Shown: positions 1-9,457 of the stretch, piece by piece | Numbering within the stretch: the first letter of the stretch is position 1 | How the letters are laid out: each line of letters begins with the position of its first letter | Source: an uncultured Bacteroidota bacterium | GTDB taxonomy: Bacteria; Bacteroidota; Bacteroidia; Chitinophagales; Chitinophagaceae | Direction of reading: 5' to 3' | Assembly: GCA_903831935.1 (NCBI GenBank) | Contig: CAIKZP010000019.1 | Coordinates: forward strand, 1-39,342 | DNA: 39,342 nt | Position numbers and translations under genes: made by a program | The notes under the pieces: model-generated | The model's input: only the letters and a program-made list of their open reading frames with translations | Database searches by the model: none | Told to the model about the DNA's origin: nothing

Positions 1-2227
1 AGGAAAAAAGATTGCAGCCAAAAACATTCAGTGTATCAATACAAATGGTACTAAATACGATGGATCTGTTTTTGCAAATAGACCTAGTGTTTTAAAAGGA
101 AAGATTCAAGCTATGTGGTGTGGGGTAGATGTACCTGAAACAACACAGCCTGGTGTATATAATGGTAAAGCAATAGTGCATATTGGAAATCAAACAAAAG
201 AGATTGCCTTACATGTAACTATTGAAAATGGCATTACAAAAAATGGGGGCATTGATCATCCAGAAAAAATGACGCGATTAAAATGGTTGAATTCAACAAT
301 GGCGCAAGAAAATACAGTCATTGCACCATATACACCTTTGGTAGTTTCTGATTCAGGTATTTCTTTATTGGGTAGAAAATTAATTTTAAATAAAGACGGA
401 TTTCCGGCACAGATTCAAACTTTCTTCACACCTGAAATGACTAGCATTGGCAGCACGCCAAATAATTTATTTGCCGAAGCTGTCCATTTTCATTTTTATG
501 ATGCTAAAGGTAAGCAGCCCTTACTATGGAAATCTAATCCTATCAATTACGTAAAGAAAGAGGCTGGAACTGTTGCATGGCAAGTAACTAGTACCTCTGC
601 TGCATTACAAATGGATGTAAATGCTGCTTTAGAATTTGATGGTTTTTTATCTTATACTGTTAAGTTTACAGCCCTCGAAGACATGGCTTTTAATGAAATT
701 AATTTTCATTTACCAATTGAGCCTTCTGCAGCAAAATACTTGATGGGATTGGGTTTAAAAGGGGGAGATCGCCCAGATACCTTGCTTTGGAAATGGGATG
801 TTGCACACAAAAATCAAGACGGTGGTTGGATAGGATCGGTAAATGCTGGATTGCAATTTTCGTTTAGAGACGAAAAATATAGCAGACCATTAAATACAAA
901 TTTTTATTTGCAAAAGCCATTGATATTACCAAGTTCTTGGGGCAATGAAAACAAAGGAGGGATTGATATATTCTTAAAAGGAAAATCAGTTTTAGTGAAT
1001 GCTTATAGTGGAAGTAGGGTGATGAAAAAAGGCGATGTATTGTACTATAATTTTAATTTATTAATTACACCCTTTCATGCTATTAATACAGACTTTCAGT
1101 GGAATAGTAAATTCTTTCATAGTTACAAAGCGATTGATTCAATCAAGCAAACAACCTCTGCAAATATTGTAAACATCCACCATGCTACACCCATCAATCC
1201 ATATATTAACTATCCATTTATTGAGCATAAAAAAATGCAATCGTATATAGATGAAGCGCACGTAAAAGGGTTGAAAGTTAAAATTTATAATACAATTAGA
1301 GAGTTAAGTAATAAGGCGTATGAAATTCCTGCTATGCGCAGTTTGGGTCACGAAATATTTTCGGCAGGAAAAGGCGGCGGATTTAGTTGGCTACAAGAGC
1401 ATTTAGGTAACGATTATATAGCAGCCTGGTTTGTTCCAGAATTAAAGGATGCCGCTATTGTTAATAGCGGTATGAATCGTTGGCATAACTATTATGTAGA
1501 AGGAATGAATTGGTTAGTGCAAAATGTGGGCATTGATGGTATTTATTTAGATGATGTAGCTTTTGATAGGGTAACTATGAAGCGTATAAAAAGAGTACTA
1601 ACACAAGATGGACATCCAGGTATTTTAGATTTACATAGTGCCAATCAATACAATAAAAATGACGGCTTTAATAATAGTGCCAATTTATATATGGAGCATT
1701 TTCCATACCTCAATAAATTATGGTTTGGAGAATACTTTGATTATGAAAAAAACAATCCAGACTTTTTCTTAACAGAAGTAAGTGGTATTCCTTTTGGTTT
1801 AATGGGAGAGATGTTACAAGACGGAGGAAACCCTTGGCGTGGTATGATTTACGGCATGACCAACAGAATGCCTTGGAGTGATAATGCAGATCCAAGACCT
1901 ATATGGAAACTATGGGATGATTTTGGCATGAAAGGATCTGAAATGATAGGTTATTGGAGTAGCAATTGTCCAGTAAAAACATCTAATACAAAAGTATTGG
2001 CAACTGTGTATAAAAAGCAAGGGTCTGCTTTAGTATCTATTGCTAGTTGGGCAGATGCAGATACAAAAATTCAATTACTAATTGATTGGAAAAAATTAGG
2101 CATTGATCCATCAAAAGCAACCATAGTGGCACCTGCAGTAACAAATTTTCAAAATGCAAAATCTTATTCAGCAAATGAATTAATAGATGTGCCAAAAGGA
2201 AAAGGATTAATGCTGCTTGTGAAATAA
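1..2227 (+). CDS. DUF6067/GH123-like glycoside hydrolase, 5'-truncated by window edge
   Basis: The reading frame is open from base 2 with no stop, so the first Met (base 113) is internal and the N-terminus lies outside the window. About 740 residues are visible. A beta-sandwich-like N-terminal part precedes a (beta/alpha)8-type region. That region contains the barrel-strand motif GIYLDDVAFDR, with the acidic pair at about residues 480-481 counted from the Met at 113; such a strand-end D-D often carries a catalytic acid in TIM-barrel glycosidases. The overall sequence resembles the DUF6067 (GH123-like) proteins common in Bacteroidota saccharolytic loci. The gene is 16 nt from the next one and heads a co-directional run of secreted proteins. 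I am fairly sure it is a glycoside hydrolase. The substrate and the exact CAZy family are not certain. Confidence 0.6.
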   Translation, partial: GKKIAAKNIQCINTNGTKYDGSVFANRPSVLKGKIQAMWCGVDVPETTQPGVYNGKAIVHIGNQTKEIALHVTIENGITKNGGIDHPEKMTRLKWLNSTMAQENTVIAPYTPLVVSDSGISLLGRKLILNKDGFPAQIQTFFTPEMTSIGSTPNNLFAEAVHFHFYDAKGKQPLLWKSNPINYVKKEAGTVAWQVTSTSAALQMDVNAALEFDGFLSYTVKFTALEDMAFNEINFHLPIEPSAAKYLMGLGLKGGDRPDTLLWKWDVAHKNQDGGWIGSVNAGLQFSFRDEKYSRPLNTNFYLQKPLILPSSWGNENKGGIDIFLKGKSVLVNAYSGSRVMKKGDVLYYNFNLLITPFHAINTDFQWNSKFFHSYKAIDSIKQTTSANIVNIHHATPINPYINYPFIEHKKMQSYIDEAHVKGLKVKIYNTIRELSNKAYEIPAMRSLGHEIFSAGKGGGFSWLQEHLGNDYIAAWFVPELKDAAIVNSGMNRWHNYYVEGMNWLVQNVGIDGIYLDDVAFDRVTMKRIKRVLTQDGHPGILDLHSANQYNKNDGFNNSANLYMEHFPYLNKLWFGEYFDYEKNNPDFFLTEVSGIPFGLMGEMLQDGGNPWRGMIYGMTNRMPWSDNADPRPIWKLWDDFGMKGSEMIGYWSSNCPVKTSNTKVLATVYKKQGSALVSIASWADADTKIQLLIDWKKLGIDPSKATIVAPAVTNFQNAKSYSANELIDVPKGKGLMLLVK

Positions 2228-2243
2228 TATTAAAATCATAAAG

Positions 2244-4781
2244 ATGAAAATTTGTACCATTGGTTTCCTTCTTTTAGCTTTTCTTTTTGGGTATTCTCAA
2301 ACTGTTCCTGTTAATTGGAAGCCACTAGGTCCATTTAACGTTCATCAAACATTAGGGTCTGTTGAAGCACCTGGCTTGGGGGTTATGCGCAGTTTTGATG
2401 TAAGTTTAAAAAATCCATCTATATTAATTATGGGTGGAATGAGTAGTGGCATATGGCGTAGCAACAATAAGGGTCTAACCTGGAAAAATACAAGCCTTAA
2501 TTTACCAGTAGAAAATGTAAAGAAAATTCAGATAGCTACTTCTAATAATACAATAGTGTATGCGGCAACTACGGTTGGTGTTATTAAATCAATCGATAAC
2601 GGCGTCAGTTGGAAATTCACCAATTTAAATATGGTTAAGAAATTGCCAATTGCAGAACGATGGAATGATGATAATGTATTGCTGTCTGTTTCTCCCACTA
2701 ATGCCAATATTGTTATTGCATCAAATAGTGATACACTTTATAAAACAGTAGACGGAGGAAATTCATGGAAGCCAATTTTAGTTGGATACAAAACTCAATT
2801 CATTGAATTTCACCCAAAGAATGAAAACATTATTTACACTGGAGGGGCTTATTCAAAAGATAGAAATAAGTTTTTTATACTTCGATCAAATGATGCAGGA
2901 GCCAATTTTACAGAAATAACAAATGGCATTCCCGATAAATTAAAATTGGTACAATTGCATGATATCACTGCTGCTGTAAGCCCTGCCTCTCCAGACAAAT
3001 TATACGTTTTAATTTTTGGTGATTCTAAAATTAAAACAAGCGTAAAACAAGAAGAGAAAAAACAAATGGTAGGCGCCTTTATTGTAAGTGATAATGCAGG
3101 AGAAAGTTTTAAGCCAGTTGAACAAACTACTAATTACAGAAAAATAGATCAGTATTATTCTGTTTTCCATGCTTATTCTGCCGATGAAGACAAATCGAAA
3201 TATGATTTTGATAAGAAAGACAGCTCTTTTTGGTTGGCATCTTTTCAACAAGTTGGATGGGCCACTTCATTTGCTATTTCACCAACTAACCCCAATTTAA
3301 TGGTAATGGCTGGGTCTAATAATGTATGTAGTTATGATGGCGGTCATACTTGGGATGTTCTTCGAAAAAAAGGCCAATATGGAATTCATGGCGATATTCA
3401 ATGTGCAAAAATAATTGGGGATGATGTTTGGTTAACCAACGATGGGGGATTGAACTATGTTAATTTAAAAGACAGGGTAAACCATCGTATGGAAGGCTTT
3501 AGTGGACAAGATCTTTGGGGATTTAGTACATCGTTTAAAACAGATATCATGGCTATTGGTGTTGACCATAGTGGCACCATGATTTATGATAAAAGTTTGT
3601 ATGGGAATGCTTGGTATCATTATGGTGGTGGCGATGCAATGAGTGCCACACTTAATTTATTAGATGATCGTTATTTATATGCAACCCCTTACAATCATTT
3701 TATTATCAAGCGGGCCGTCACCACATTAGAAGAACCCATTACCAAAAAATCTCCGGTAAGTTTTGGATACATTCCTAATAGAAATGTAGAATTCCATCCT
3801 AACCTAATTTATAATGTGTATGCTATTGACGAAAATAGCGATCACTGGGGTATTAAAAATTGTTCTATTGTTAAAACAACTGATAATTTTAAAACAGTTG
3901 ATACCCTTAAAGTTTTCCCCGATAAAGTATATATAAGAAGATTACGTGTAAGTTTTTCGAATCCTAATTATATGTATGTGTTAGCAGATAAAAGAAGAAG
4001 AGATAATCCTGCTGAAGTTTGGATGAGCGCAGATGGCGGAAAAAATTGGAAAAATATTACACCTTCAAATTCAATAGCTGTTAAATTTGGTTTTCCTGAT
4101 ATTGCTATAAGTGATATTGATCCTACAGTTTTGTATTTAGGTGTGGGTGGTTTCCAAAATGAAATAAAGGTTTTAAAATCAACTGATGCTGGTAGTAATT
4201 GGCACGATGAACTATCTAGTAGCTTGCCAAAAAATGCTATTTATACCATGGCATTTCAAAGAGGAACTAATGAAGGTGTTTACTTGGGTTGTTATCCTGG
4301 ATTATTTTATAAAAATGCTTCTATGAAACAGTGGAATGCTGTTGGCGCAAATATTCCCTACACGCCAATTAATTTTATTGCTATCAATTATAACAATGAA
4401 AAAATTCGTTTAGGAACATATAGAGGTGTTTGGGAAAATGATTTATTCGAAACAACTGCACCTAAGGCCGCCATTGCATTAAATAAAAATATTTTAAAAG
4501 TAGATGGAGTGGATAGTGATGAAGAAGATCCAAATCAACTTAAAATATCTTTCTATGATTTTTCTGTTATTAAAGGGAAGGGTGCAAAATTTCATTGGGA
4601 ATTTCCTGGGGCGATACCTAGTGAATCTAATGTAGAAAATCCTTTAGTAAATTATTCGGCTTGTATACCTGGTAAATATTCTGTTAAACTAACCATTACC
4701 GATGCAAAAGGCCAATCAAGCACAACGCAACTGAAAGACTTTATTGATGTGAAGTCTAATTATCCATGGATTCTTCGATGA
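2244..4781 (+). CDS. Secreted BNR-repeat beta-propeller protein with C-terminal PKD domain
   Basis: The 845-residue product starts with a signal peptide (MKICTIGFLLLAFLFGYSQ). It carries at least seven BNR/Asp-box motifs of the S-x-D-x-G-x-x-W type: SNNKGLTWK, SIDNGVSWK, TVDGGNSWK, SNDAGANF, SYDGGHTW, SADGGKNW and STDAGSNW. This is the pattern of sialidase/sortilin (VPS10)/GH74-type propellers. The last 100 or so residues look like a PKD domain (FHWEFPGAIPS, then YSVKLTITDAKGQSS), a usual carbohydrate- or protein-binding spacer in secreted enzymes. There is no type IX sorting tail that I can recognise. It sits 16 nt after the glycosidase gene and 21 nt before the DUF5107 gene, so co-transcription is likely. 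It may be a glycosidase (GH74 or sialidase-like) or a binding protein. I cannot assign catalytic residues. Confidence 0.6.
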   Translation: MKICTIGFLLLAFLFGYSQTVPVNWKPLGPFNVHQTLGSVEAPGLGVMRSFDVSLKNPSILIMGGMSSGIWRSNNKGLTWKNTSLNLPVENVKKIQIATSNNTIVYAATTVGVIKSIDNGVSWKFTNLNMVKKLPIAERWNDDNVLLSVSPTNANIVIASNSDTLYKTVDGGNSWKPILVGYKTQFIEFHPKNENIIYTGGAYSKDRNKFFILRSNDAGANFTEITNGIPDKLKLVQLHDITAAVSPASPDKLYVLIFGDSKIKTSVKQEEKKQMVGAFIVSDNAGESFKPVEQTTNYRKIDQYYSVFHAYSADEDKSKYDFDKKDSSFWLASFQQVGWATSFAISPTNPNLMVMAGSNNVCSYDGGHTWDVLRKKGQYGIHGDIQCAKIIGDDVWLTNDGGLNYVNLKDRVNHRMEGFSGQDLWGFSTSFKTDIMAIGVDHSGTMIYDKSLYGNAWYHYGGGDAMSATLNLLDDRYLYATPYNHFIIKRAVTTLEEPITKKSPVSFGYIPNRNVEFHPNLIYNVYAIDENSDHWGIKNCSIVKTTDNFKTVDTLKVFPDKVYIRRLRVSFSNPNYMYVLADKRRRDNPAEVWMSADGGKNWKNITPSNSIAVKFGFPDIAISDIDPTVLYLGVGGFQNEIKVLKSTDAGSNWHDELSSSLPKNAIYTMAFQRGTNEGVYLGCYPGLFYKNASMKQWNAVGANIPYTPINFIAINYNNEKIRLGTYRGVWENDLFETTAPKAAIALNKNILKVDGVDSDEEDPNQLKISFYDFSVIKGKGAKFHWEFPGAIPSESNVENPLVNYSACIPGKYSVKLTITDAKGQSSTTQLKDFIDVKSNYPWILR

Positions 4782-4802
4782 AAATTATATTAAATTAATA
4801 TT

Positions 4803-7800
4803 ATGCGATTCAAGTTTTTATTAATTGTATTTGTTTCTTTTCAATACTATTCATTTGCACAGAATAGTAATCCAACGATTAAAATTTATCAAAAAACATT
4901 TACAACCTATCCTTTTTCAGATCCAGACCCAATTCCAAAACCCGATACCAAAACCTATCCTTATTTTAGGTTTGATGGTTTTACAGATCAACCTGTTCAA
5001 AAAGAATGGAAAGTAATTGAACTAGAAAACGATTATATCAAATTAATGATCCTACCAGAAATAGGTGGAAAAATATGGTCGGCAACAGAAAAATCTTCAG
5101 GCAAAGATTTTATATATAATAATCATGTAGTAAAGTTTAGAGATATAGCAATGCGTGGCCCTTGGACGAGTGGTGGTTTAGAAGCTAATTATGGCATTAT
5201 AGGACATACGCCTAATTGTGCCACGCCTGTTGATTATACTACTATTGAAAAAGAAGACGGAAGTGTTAGTTGTGTCATTGGAGCTTTAGATTTACTTACC
5301 AGAACTTCTTGGCGTTTAGATATTAATTTACCCAAAGACAAAGCCTATTTTACTACTAATTCTTATTGGTTCAATGCTACAGCTTATGAACAGCCTTATT
5401 ATACTTGGATGAATACAGGTATAAAAGCAGGAAATGATTTAGAATTTATTTATCCTGGAAAAAATTATTTAGGTCATGATGGTGAATTTAATAATTGGCC
5501 AATTAATTTACAAAACGGTAAAGACCTTCGATTTTATAAAAACAATGATTTTGGCGGATACAAGTCTTACCATGTATTTGGTAAGTACACTGATTTTTTT
5601 GGAGCCTATTGGCACGACAATCAAATTGGAATGGGTCGTTATGGCAATCATGACGATAAAGCCGGAAAGAAAATTTGGATTTGGGGATTGTCTAATCAAG
5701 GAATGATTTGGGAGAAATTACTTACAGATACCGATGGTCAATATGTAGAAGTGCAAAGTGGTAGACTATTTAATCAATCTGCCGAAAATAGCATGCTTAC
5801 GCCATTTAAACACCGTTCATTTGCGCCCTATCAATCAGATGCTTGGACGGAGTATTGGTTTCCTGTTATTAAAACAAAGGGGTTTGTACAAGCCAATAAC
5901 TATGGCTCAGTTAATGTAAAAAAAGAAAATGGATGGTTGAAAATATATTTTTCTCCATTACAGGCTATGACTGAAAATCTGGTATTATACAATAATGGGA
6001 AAAAAATATATGAGAAATCTATAGAAGTTAAGCCCTTGGTATTATTTGTAGATTCTATTAATACATCAGTTGATTATAATACATTAAGTTTAGTACTAGG
6101 CAATAATAAATTGGTTTGGAATGCAGCACCAAATGCAGGTGATTTAAATAGACCATTGGCTATTCCAACTGATTTCAATAACAATTCAGTGTATGGACTG
6201 TATCTACAAGGTAAAAATTGTATAGCTTTTAAAGACTACATTAAAGCTTCTGAAAAATTATCGGCCTGCTTAAAAATAGATCCTAATTATCTGCCAGCAT
6301 TAACAGATTTGTCTTCCGTTAAAATAAGGTCGTTCGATTATCAAGCTGCATTATTATTTGCCAAAAAAGCATTGGCCATTAATACATATGATCCTGCAGC
6401 AAATTATTATTATGCTATTGCTAATTTACTTGTTGGGGCTATTACTGATGCCAAAGACGGATTTGATATTGCTGCATCAAGTGTTGAATTTAGGTCTGCA
6501 TCTTACACAGAATTAGCTAAAATATATTTCAAAGAAAATAATAGCATTAAAGCAATTGAATATGCCGAAAAAGCGCTTTTAAACAACCAAACAAATCTCG
6601 ATGCGCTCCAATTATTGGTTGTGATTAATAGAATTGAACACCATTATTTAAAAGCATCTAGTTTATTAAACAAAATTCATTCTATTGATCCTATCAATCA
6701 TTTTGTAAATTTTGAAAAACTTCTGATTGATTCAACAAGTAATAATAAAAATACATTTTTACATGATTTTAATAATGAAATTCCATCTGAATCATTTTTA
6801 GAATTGGCTATTTGGTATTGTCAAATTAATCAAAATGACATTGCGTTAAAATTATTATTGCTTTCTCCTGCATCGGAAGAAGTAGGATACTGGATTAATT
6901 ATTTACGTCACGAAAAATTTGTTCCAAAGCATATTGTAAATAGTACCAACTTTTCGTTCCGATACGAAACGGCTCAAATATTACAAGAACAAATACTAAC
7001 CAATACTCATTGGGAATTAAAATACCAATTAGGATTAATTGAATGGAATCGAAATAATATAAACAAAGCCATAGCTTTATTTATGGCTTGTGGAAACGAA
7101 CCATTAGATGCCGCGTTTTATGCTGCAAGGGCCGCTTTAATGAATAACCAAACTACACAAGTAGAACTTGATTTACATAAATCTATTTCGCTCGATAAAA
7201 ATCAATGGAGATACCCCAAATTATTGGCCGAACATTTTATTCGCATAAAAAATCCTGCAAAAGCATTGGCCATCATTAAGCCATACTATGACTTGCACCC
7301 AGAGAATTATATTATTGGTATGCTAGTAGCAAAAGCTTATTTATTAAATAACATGATTGCCAATGCAGATACACTATTAACTAAGTTGCAAATTTTGCCA
7401 TTTGAAGGTGCGGTAATTGGTAGGCAATTATACCATGAGGCTAAATTAAAACAAGCAGTGACGGCTATTCAAAACAAACAATTCGAAAAAGCATTATCCT
7501 TAATTGCTGCGGCTAAATTATGGCCCTCAAATTTAGGCGTTGGCAAGCCTTATGATGCTGAAATAGACGAAAGATTAGAGCATTGGTTAAATTATATTTG
7601 TTATACGCATTTGAATAATAAAAAAGCAGCAGAAGATGCGCTTAAATCAATTGTTCAATTTACACCTCGGGTAGATAATACCATATTGAATTTTATTCCA
7701 GCAAATCATTTGGTTACGGCTTGGGCTATTGAAAAATTATCTTCTTCAATGAATGCTACATCATGGTTGCAAAAACAGTTAGATAAATATCCAACAAATA

Positions 7801-7916
7801 AATCTATTAAATGGAGTATGCAAGTGTACAAAAAGCAATTAATCACACCATTGTCAAATGAAGAGATAGATGGAGAAATTAGAATTTTACAAGATGTTTT
7901 AAATTTTAAAAATTAG
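4803..7916 (+). CDS. Secreted DUF5107-TPR protein
   Basis: The 1037-residue product has a signal peptide ending near YYSFAQ. Residues from about 35 to 420 match the DUF5107 type: the motifs LMILPEIGGKIWSA, FRDIAMRGPWTSGGLEANYG and TEYWFPV are visible, resembling the galactose-mutarotase-like beta-sandwich fold found beside glycosidases. From about residue 460 onward the protein is helical, with TPR-like units such as LSACLKIDPNYLPALTDLSS and AIEYAEKALLNNQTNLDALQ. The DUF5107-plus-TPR architecture recurs in Bacteroidota carbohydrate loci and is suspected to act on or bind glycans, but its reaction is not established here. It lies 21 nt after the propeller gene and only 4 nt before the next gene, which points to one transcript. 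Confidence 0.7.
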   Translation: MRFKFLLIVFVSFQYYSFAQNSNPTIKIYQKTFTTYPFSDPDPIPKPDTKTYPYFRFDGFTDQPVQKEWKVIELENDYIKLMILPEIGGKIWSATEKSSGKDFIYNNHVVKFRDIAMRGPWTSGGLEANYGIIGHTPNCATPVDYTTIEKEDGSVSCVIGALDLLTRTSWRLDINLPKDKAYFTTNSYWFNATAYEQPYYTWMNTGIKAGNDLEFIYPGKNYLGHDGEFNNWPINLQNGKDLRFYKNNDFGGYKSYHVFGKYTDFFGAYWHDNQIGMGRYGNHDDKAGKKIWIWGLSNQGMIWEKLLTDTDGQYVEVQSGRLFNQSAENSMLTPFKHRSFAPYQSDAWTEYWFPVIKTKGFVQANNYGSVNVKKENGWLKIYFSPLQAMTENLVLYNNGKKIYEKSIEVKPLVLFVDSINTSVDYNTLSLVLGNNKLVWNAAPNAGDLNRPLAIPTDFNNNSVYGLYLQGKNCIAFKDYIKASEKLSACLKIDPNYLPALTDLSSVKIRSFDYQAALLFAKKALAINTYDPAANYYYAIANLLVGAITDAKDGFDIAASSVEFRSASYTELAKIYFKENNSIKAIEYAEKALLNNQTNLDALQLLVVINRIEHHYLKASSLLNKIHSIDPINHFVNFEKLLIDSTSNNKNTFLHDFNNEIPSESFLELAIWYCQINQNDIALKLLLLSPASEEVGYWINYLRHEKFVPKHIVNSTNFSFRYETAQILQEQILTNTHWELKYQLGLIEWNRNNINKAIALFMACGNEPLDAAFYAARAALMNNQTTQVELDLHKSISLDKNQWRYPKLLAEHFIRIKNPAKALAIIKPYYDLHPENYIIGMLVAKAYLLNNMIANADTLLTKLQILPFEGAVIGRQLYHEAKLKQAVTAIQNKQFEKALSLIAAAKLWPSNLGVGKPYDAEIDERLEHWLNYICYTHLNNKKAAEDALKSIVQFTPRVDNTILNFIPANHLVTAWAIEKLSSSMNATSWLQKQLDKYPTNKSIKWSMQVYKKQLITPLSNEEIDGEIRILQDVLNFKN

Positions 7917-7920
7917 AAGT

Positions 7921-9243
7921 ATGAAAAAGTTAATGTTTGTTATTTCTTTATTTTTTTTAGTGATAAATATTCATGCACAAACAAAGTATGAAAAAGTTTA
8001 TCCATCAAATACTGAATTGGTTAGCCCAATACATAAAATAGATTTTAATAATAGTGGCGCTTGCCCCGAAAGAAAACAAGGTGGTAATCCGCAAACCATT
8101 AATGGGTATCAAGTTTTCAATGGCTCAATGGATGGTAATAGACAAGTAGATCCGCAGATTGCGGTTGGTGGTGGTTATGTAATGGAAGGATCGAATAGCG
8201 GGTTACTTATTTATGATAAAAAAGGAAATTTTGTACAAGGCGTTTCTCAAAAATGTTTTAACAATGGCATTGATCCCAAATTATTTTTTGATGTACACAA
8301 CAAAGTGTTCGTGTTTGATTTGTGGTGGTATTACGACAAGCCTAAAACTAAACCAGTAAATATTGCGGTATCAGAAACTAGTAATCCTACTGGTGCATGG
8401 AATATTTATCCGGTTTCAAGAACACAAGAAGTAGATGGTGGCGGAATAGGGTATAGTAAAAAATGGATTGGCTATTCTTATCCTGGTGGTGAAGAGAATA
8501 CTTTTATCATGCGCATGGCCGATGCAATTGCAGGAAAGCCTGCAACAATTTATCATTTCAAAGGTAGTTTGGGTCATCCTGTATTTACACAAGATGCCAC
8601 AGATGATTTGTATTTTTTTGCCATTCAAGACGGACAATTTGTTATTCAAAAAGTTTCTGAAGATTCAAATGGCAATCCTTACTGCCAAATTGTTTCATCA
8701 AAGCCTCATAATCTTACTTATGTAGATTATCCGCCACAGTCGCCTCAGTTTGGAACTGTACAAAAAGTTTCTAGTGGTGATCGTAATCCCAAAAATTTAG
8801 TACTGCAAAATGGTCATATTTGGTTTTCTCAAGCAGTTAGGTGTGAAGGCCGATCTGCTGTTCAATGGCATCAAGTTAATGTTAAAACAGGCAATATTAT
8901 TCAAACGGGCATAATTAAAAGTGATACGACTAATTTCATTCAAACAACTATTGCAGTGAACAAAAAAAATGACGTATTAGTTGGATTTCAAGCGGTAAAT
9001 GGCCATTCATTTATTAGCCCAAGATTTGCGTATAGAAAAGCAAAAGATCCATTAAATACATTAAGACCTATAATTAGTATGGGTGAAGGAAAAGGGGCAA
9101 CGGATGGCGCTTCATGGGGTGATTATAGTGGTAGTATGATTGACGGAGATAACCTATTAGATCTTTGGACAATTCAAAGTATTGCGAATGAAAAGGGGAG
9201 AGGTGAAACAGTCATTCTAAAGTTGCCTTATAGCCGTAAATAA
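7921..9243 (+). CDS. Secreted protein of unknown function, probable beta-propeller
   Basis: The 440-residue product has a clear signal peptide (MKKLMFVISLFFLVINIHAQ). Three stretches recall secreted bacterial propeller proteins: DPQIAVGGGYVMEGSNSGLL near residue 78, the related IYDKKG, and WGDYSGSMIDGDNLLDLW near the C-terminus. The last resembles the WGDYS-x-x-x-D element of calcium-stabilised secreted proteins. I do not recognise a named family and see no catalytic signature. It follows the DUF5107 gene by 4 nt and is the last gene before a hairpin terminator, so it closes the first transcription unit. A role in binding or processing glycans is only suggested by its neighbours. Confidence 0.55.
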   Translation: MKKLMFVISLFFLVINIHAQTKYEKVYPSNTELVSPIHKIDFNNSGACPERKQGGNPQTINGYQVFNGSMDGNRQVDPQIAVGGGYVMEGSNSGLLIYDKKGNFVQGVSQKCFNNGIDPKLFFDVHNKVFVFDLWWYYDKPKTKPVNIAVSETSNPTGAWNIYPVSRTQEVDGGGIGYSKKWIGYSYPGGEENTFIMRMADAIAGKPATIYHFKGSLGHPVFTQDATDDLYFFAIQDGQFVIQKVSEDSNGNPYCQIVSSKPHNLTYVDYPPQSPQFGTVQKVSSGDRNPKNLVLQNGHIWFSQAVRCEGRSAVQWHQVNVKTGNIIQTGIIKSDTTNFIQTTIAVNKKNDVLVGFQAVNGHSFISPRFAYRKAKDPLNTLRPIISMGEGKGATDGASWGDYSGSMIDGDNLLDLWTIQSIANEKGRGETVILKLPYSRK

Positions 9244-9272
9244 TTAATAATTATCCTTCAAAATCTCTTGAT

Positions 9273-9295
9273 AACTTGTTATTTCACAAGTTTTT
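9273..9295 (+). terminator. Hairpin terminator after the first gene run
   Basis: AACTTGT and ACAAGTT form a 7-bp stem around a 6-nt loop, followed by a T run. It lies 30 nt after the stop of the 440-residue gene. A near-identical hairpin lies upstream of the second susC. Confidence 0.6.
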
Positions 9296-9313
9296 ATAAA
9301 ATAATTAAATTTT

Positions 9314-9329
9314 ACGCAAACGTTTGACT
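9314..9329. promoter_or_regulatory. LacI-family operator, copy 1 (upstream of susC1)
   Basis: The core CAAACGTTTG at 9317-9326 is a perfect palindrome with a central CG, the pattern of LacI/GalR-family operators; the flank ACG matches the PurR/CcpA-like consensus on its left side. It lies about 130 bp upstream of the susC1 start. With the second copy it forms a perfect 13-bp inverted repeat (9314-9326 against 9339-9351). Confidence 0.65.
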
Positions 9330-9335
9330 AACCAA

Positions 9336-9351
9336 ACACAAACGTTTGCGT
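9336..9351. promoter_or_regulatory. LacI-family operator, copy 2 (upstream of susC1)
   Basis: The second CAAACGTTTG core lies at 9339-9348, flanked by CGT. Its centre is 22 bp from that of copy 1, about two helical turns, so two repressor dimers could bind the same face of the DNA. Confidence 0.65.
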
Positions 9352-9457
9352 AGCCAATACTTAAAGGGCTATAGTTTCAGGGTGTTTTTTTTGTTAAATA
9401 TTTATACCAACTTAGAATAGGTATTTAATCAATTTTTCAAAACAAAATCCATCCCGA

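Noticed and set aside
3009..3251. Antisense frames inside the large + strand genes
   Set aside because: These are non-coding shadows of well-supported genes, without signals or domains of their own.
9385..9420. Bacteroidota promoter before susC1 (TTG-N19-TAGAATAG)
   Set aside because: Spacing fits, but the -7 element matches TAnnTTTG poorly and the region is AT-rich, so chance is likely.
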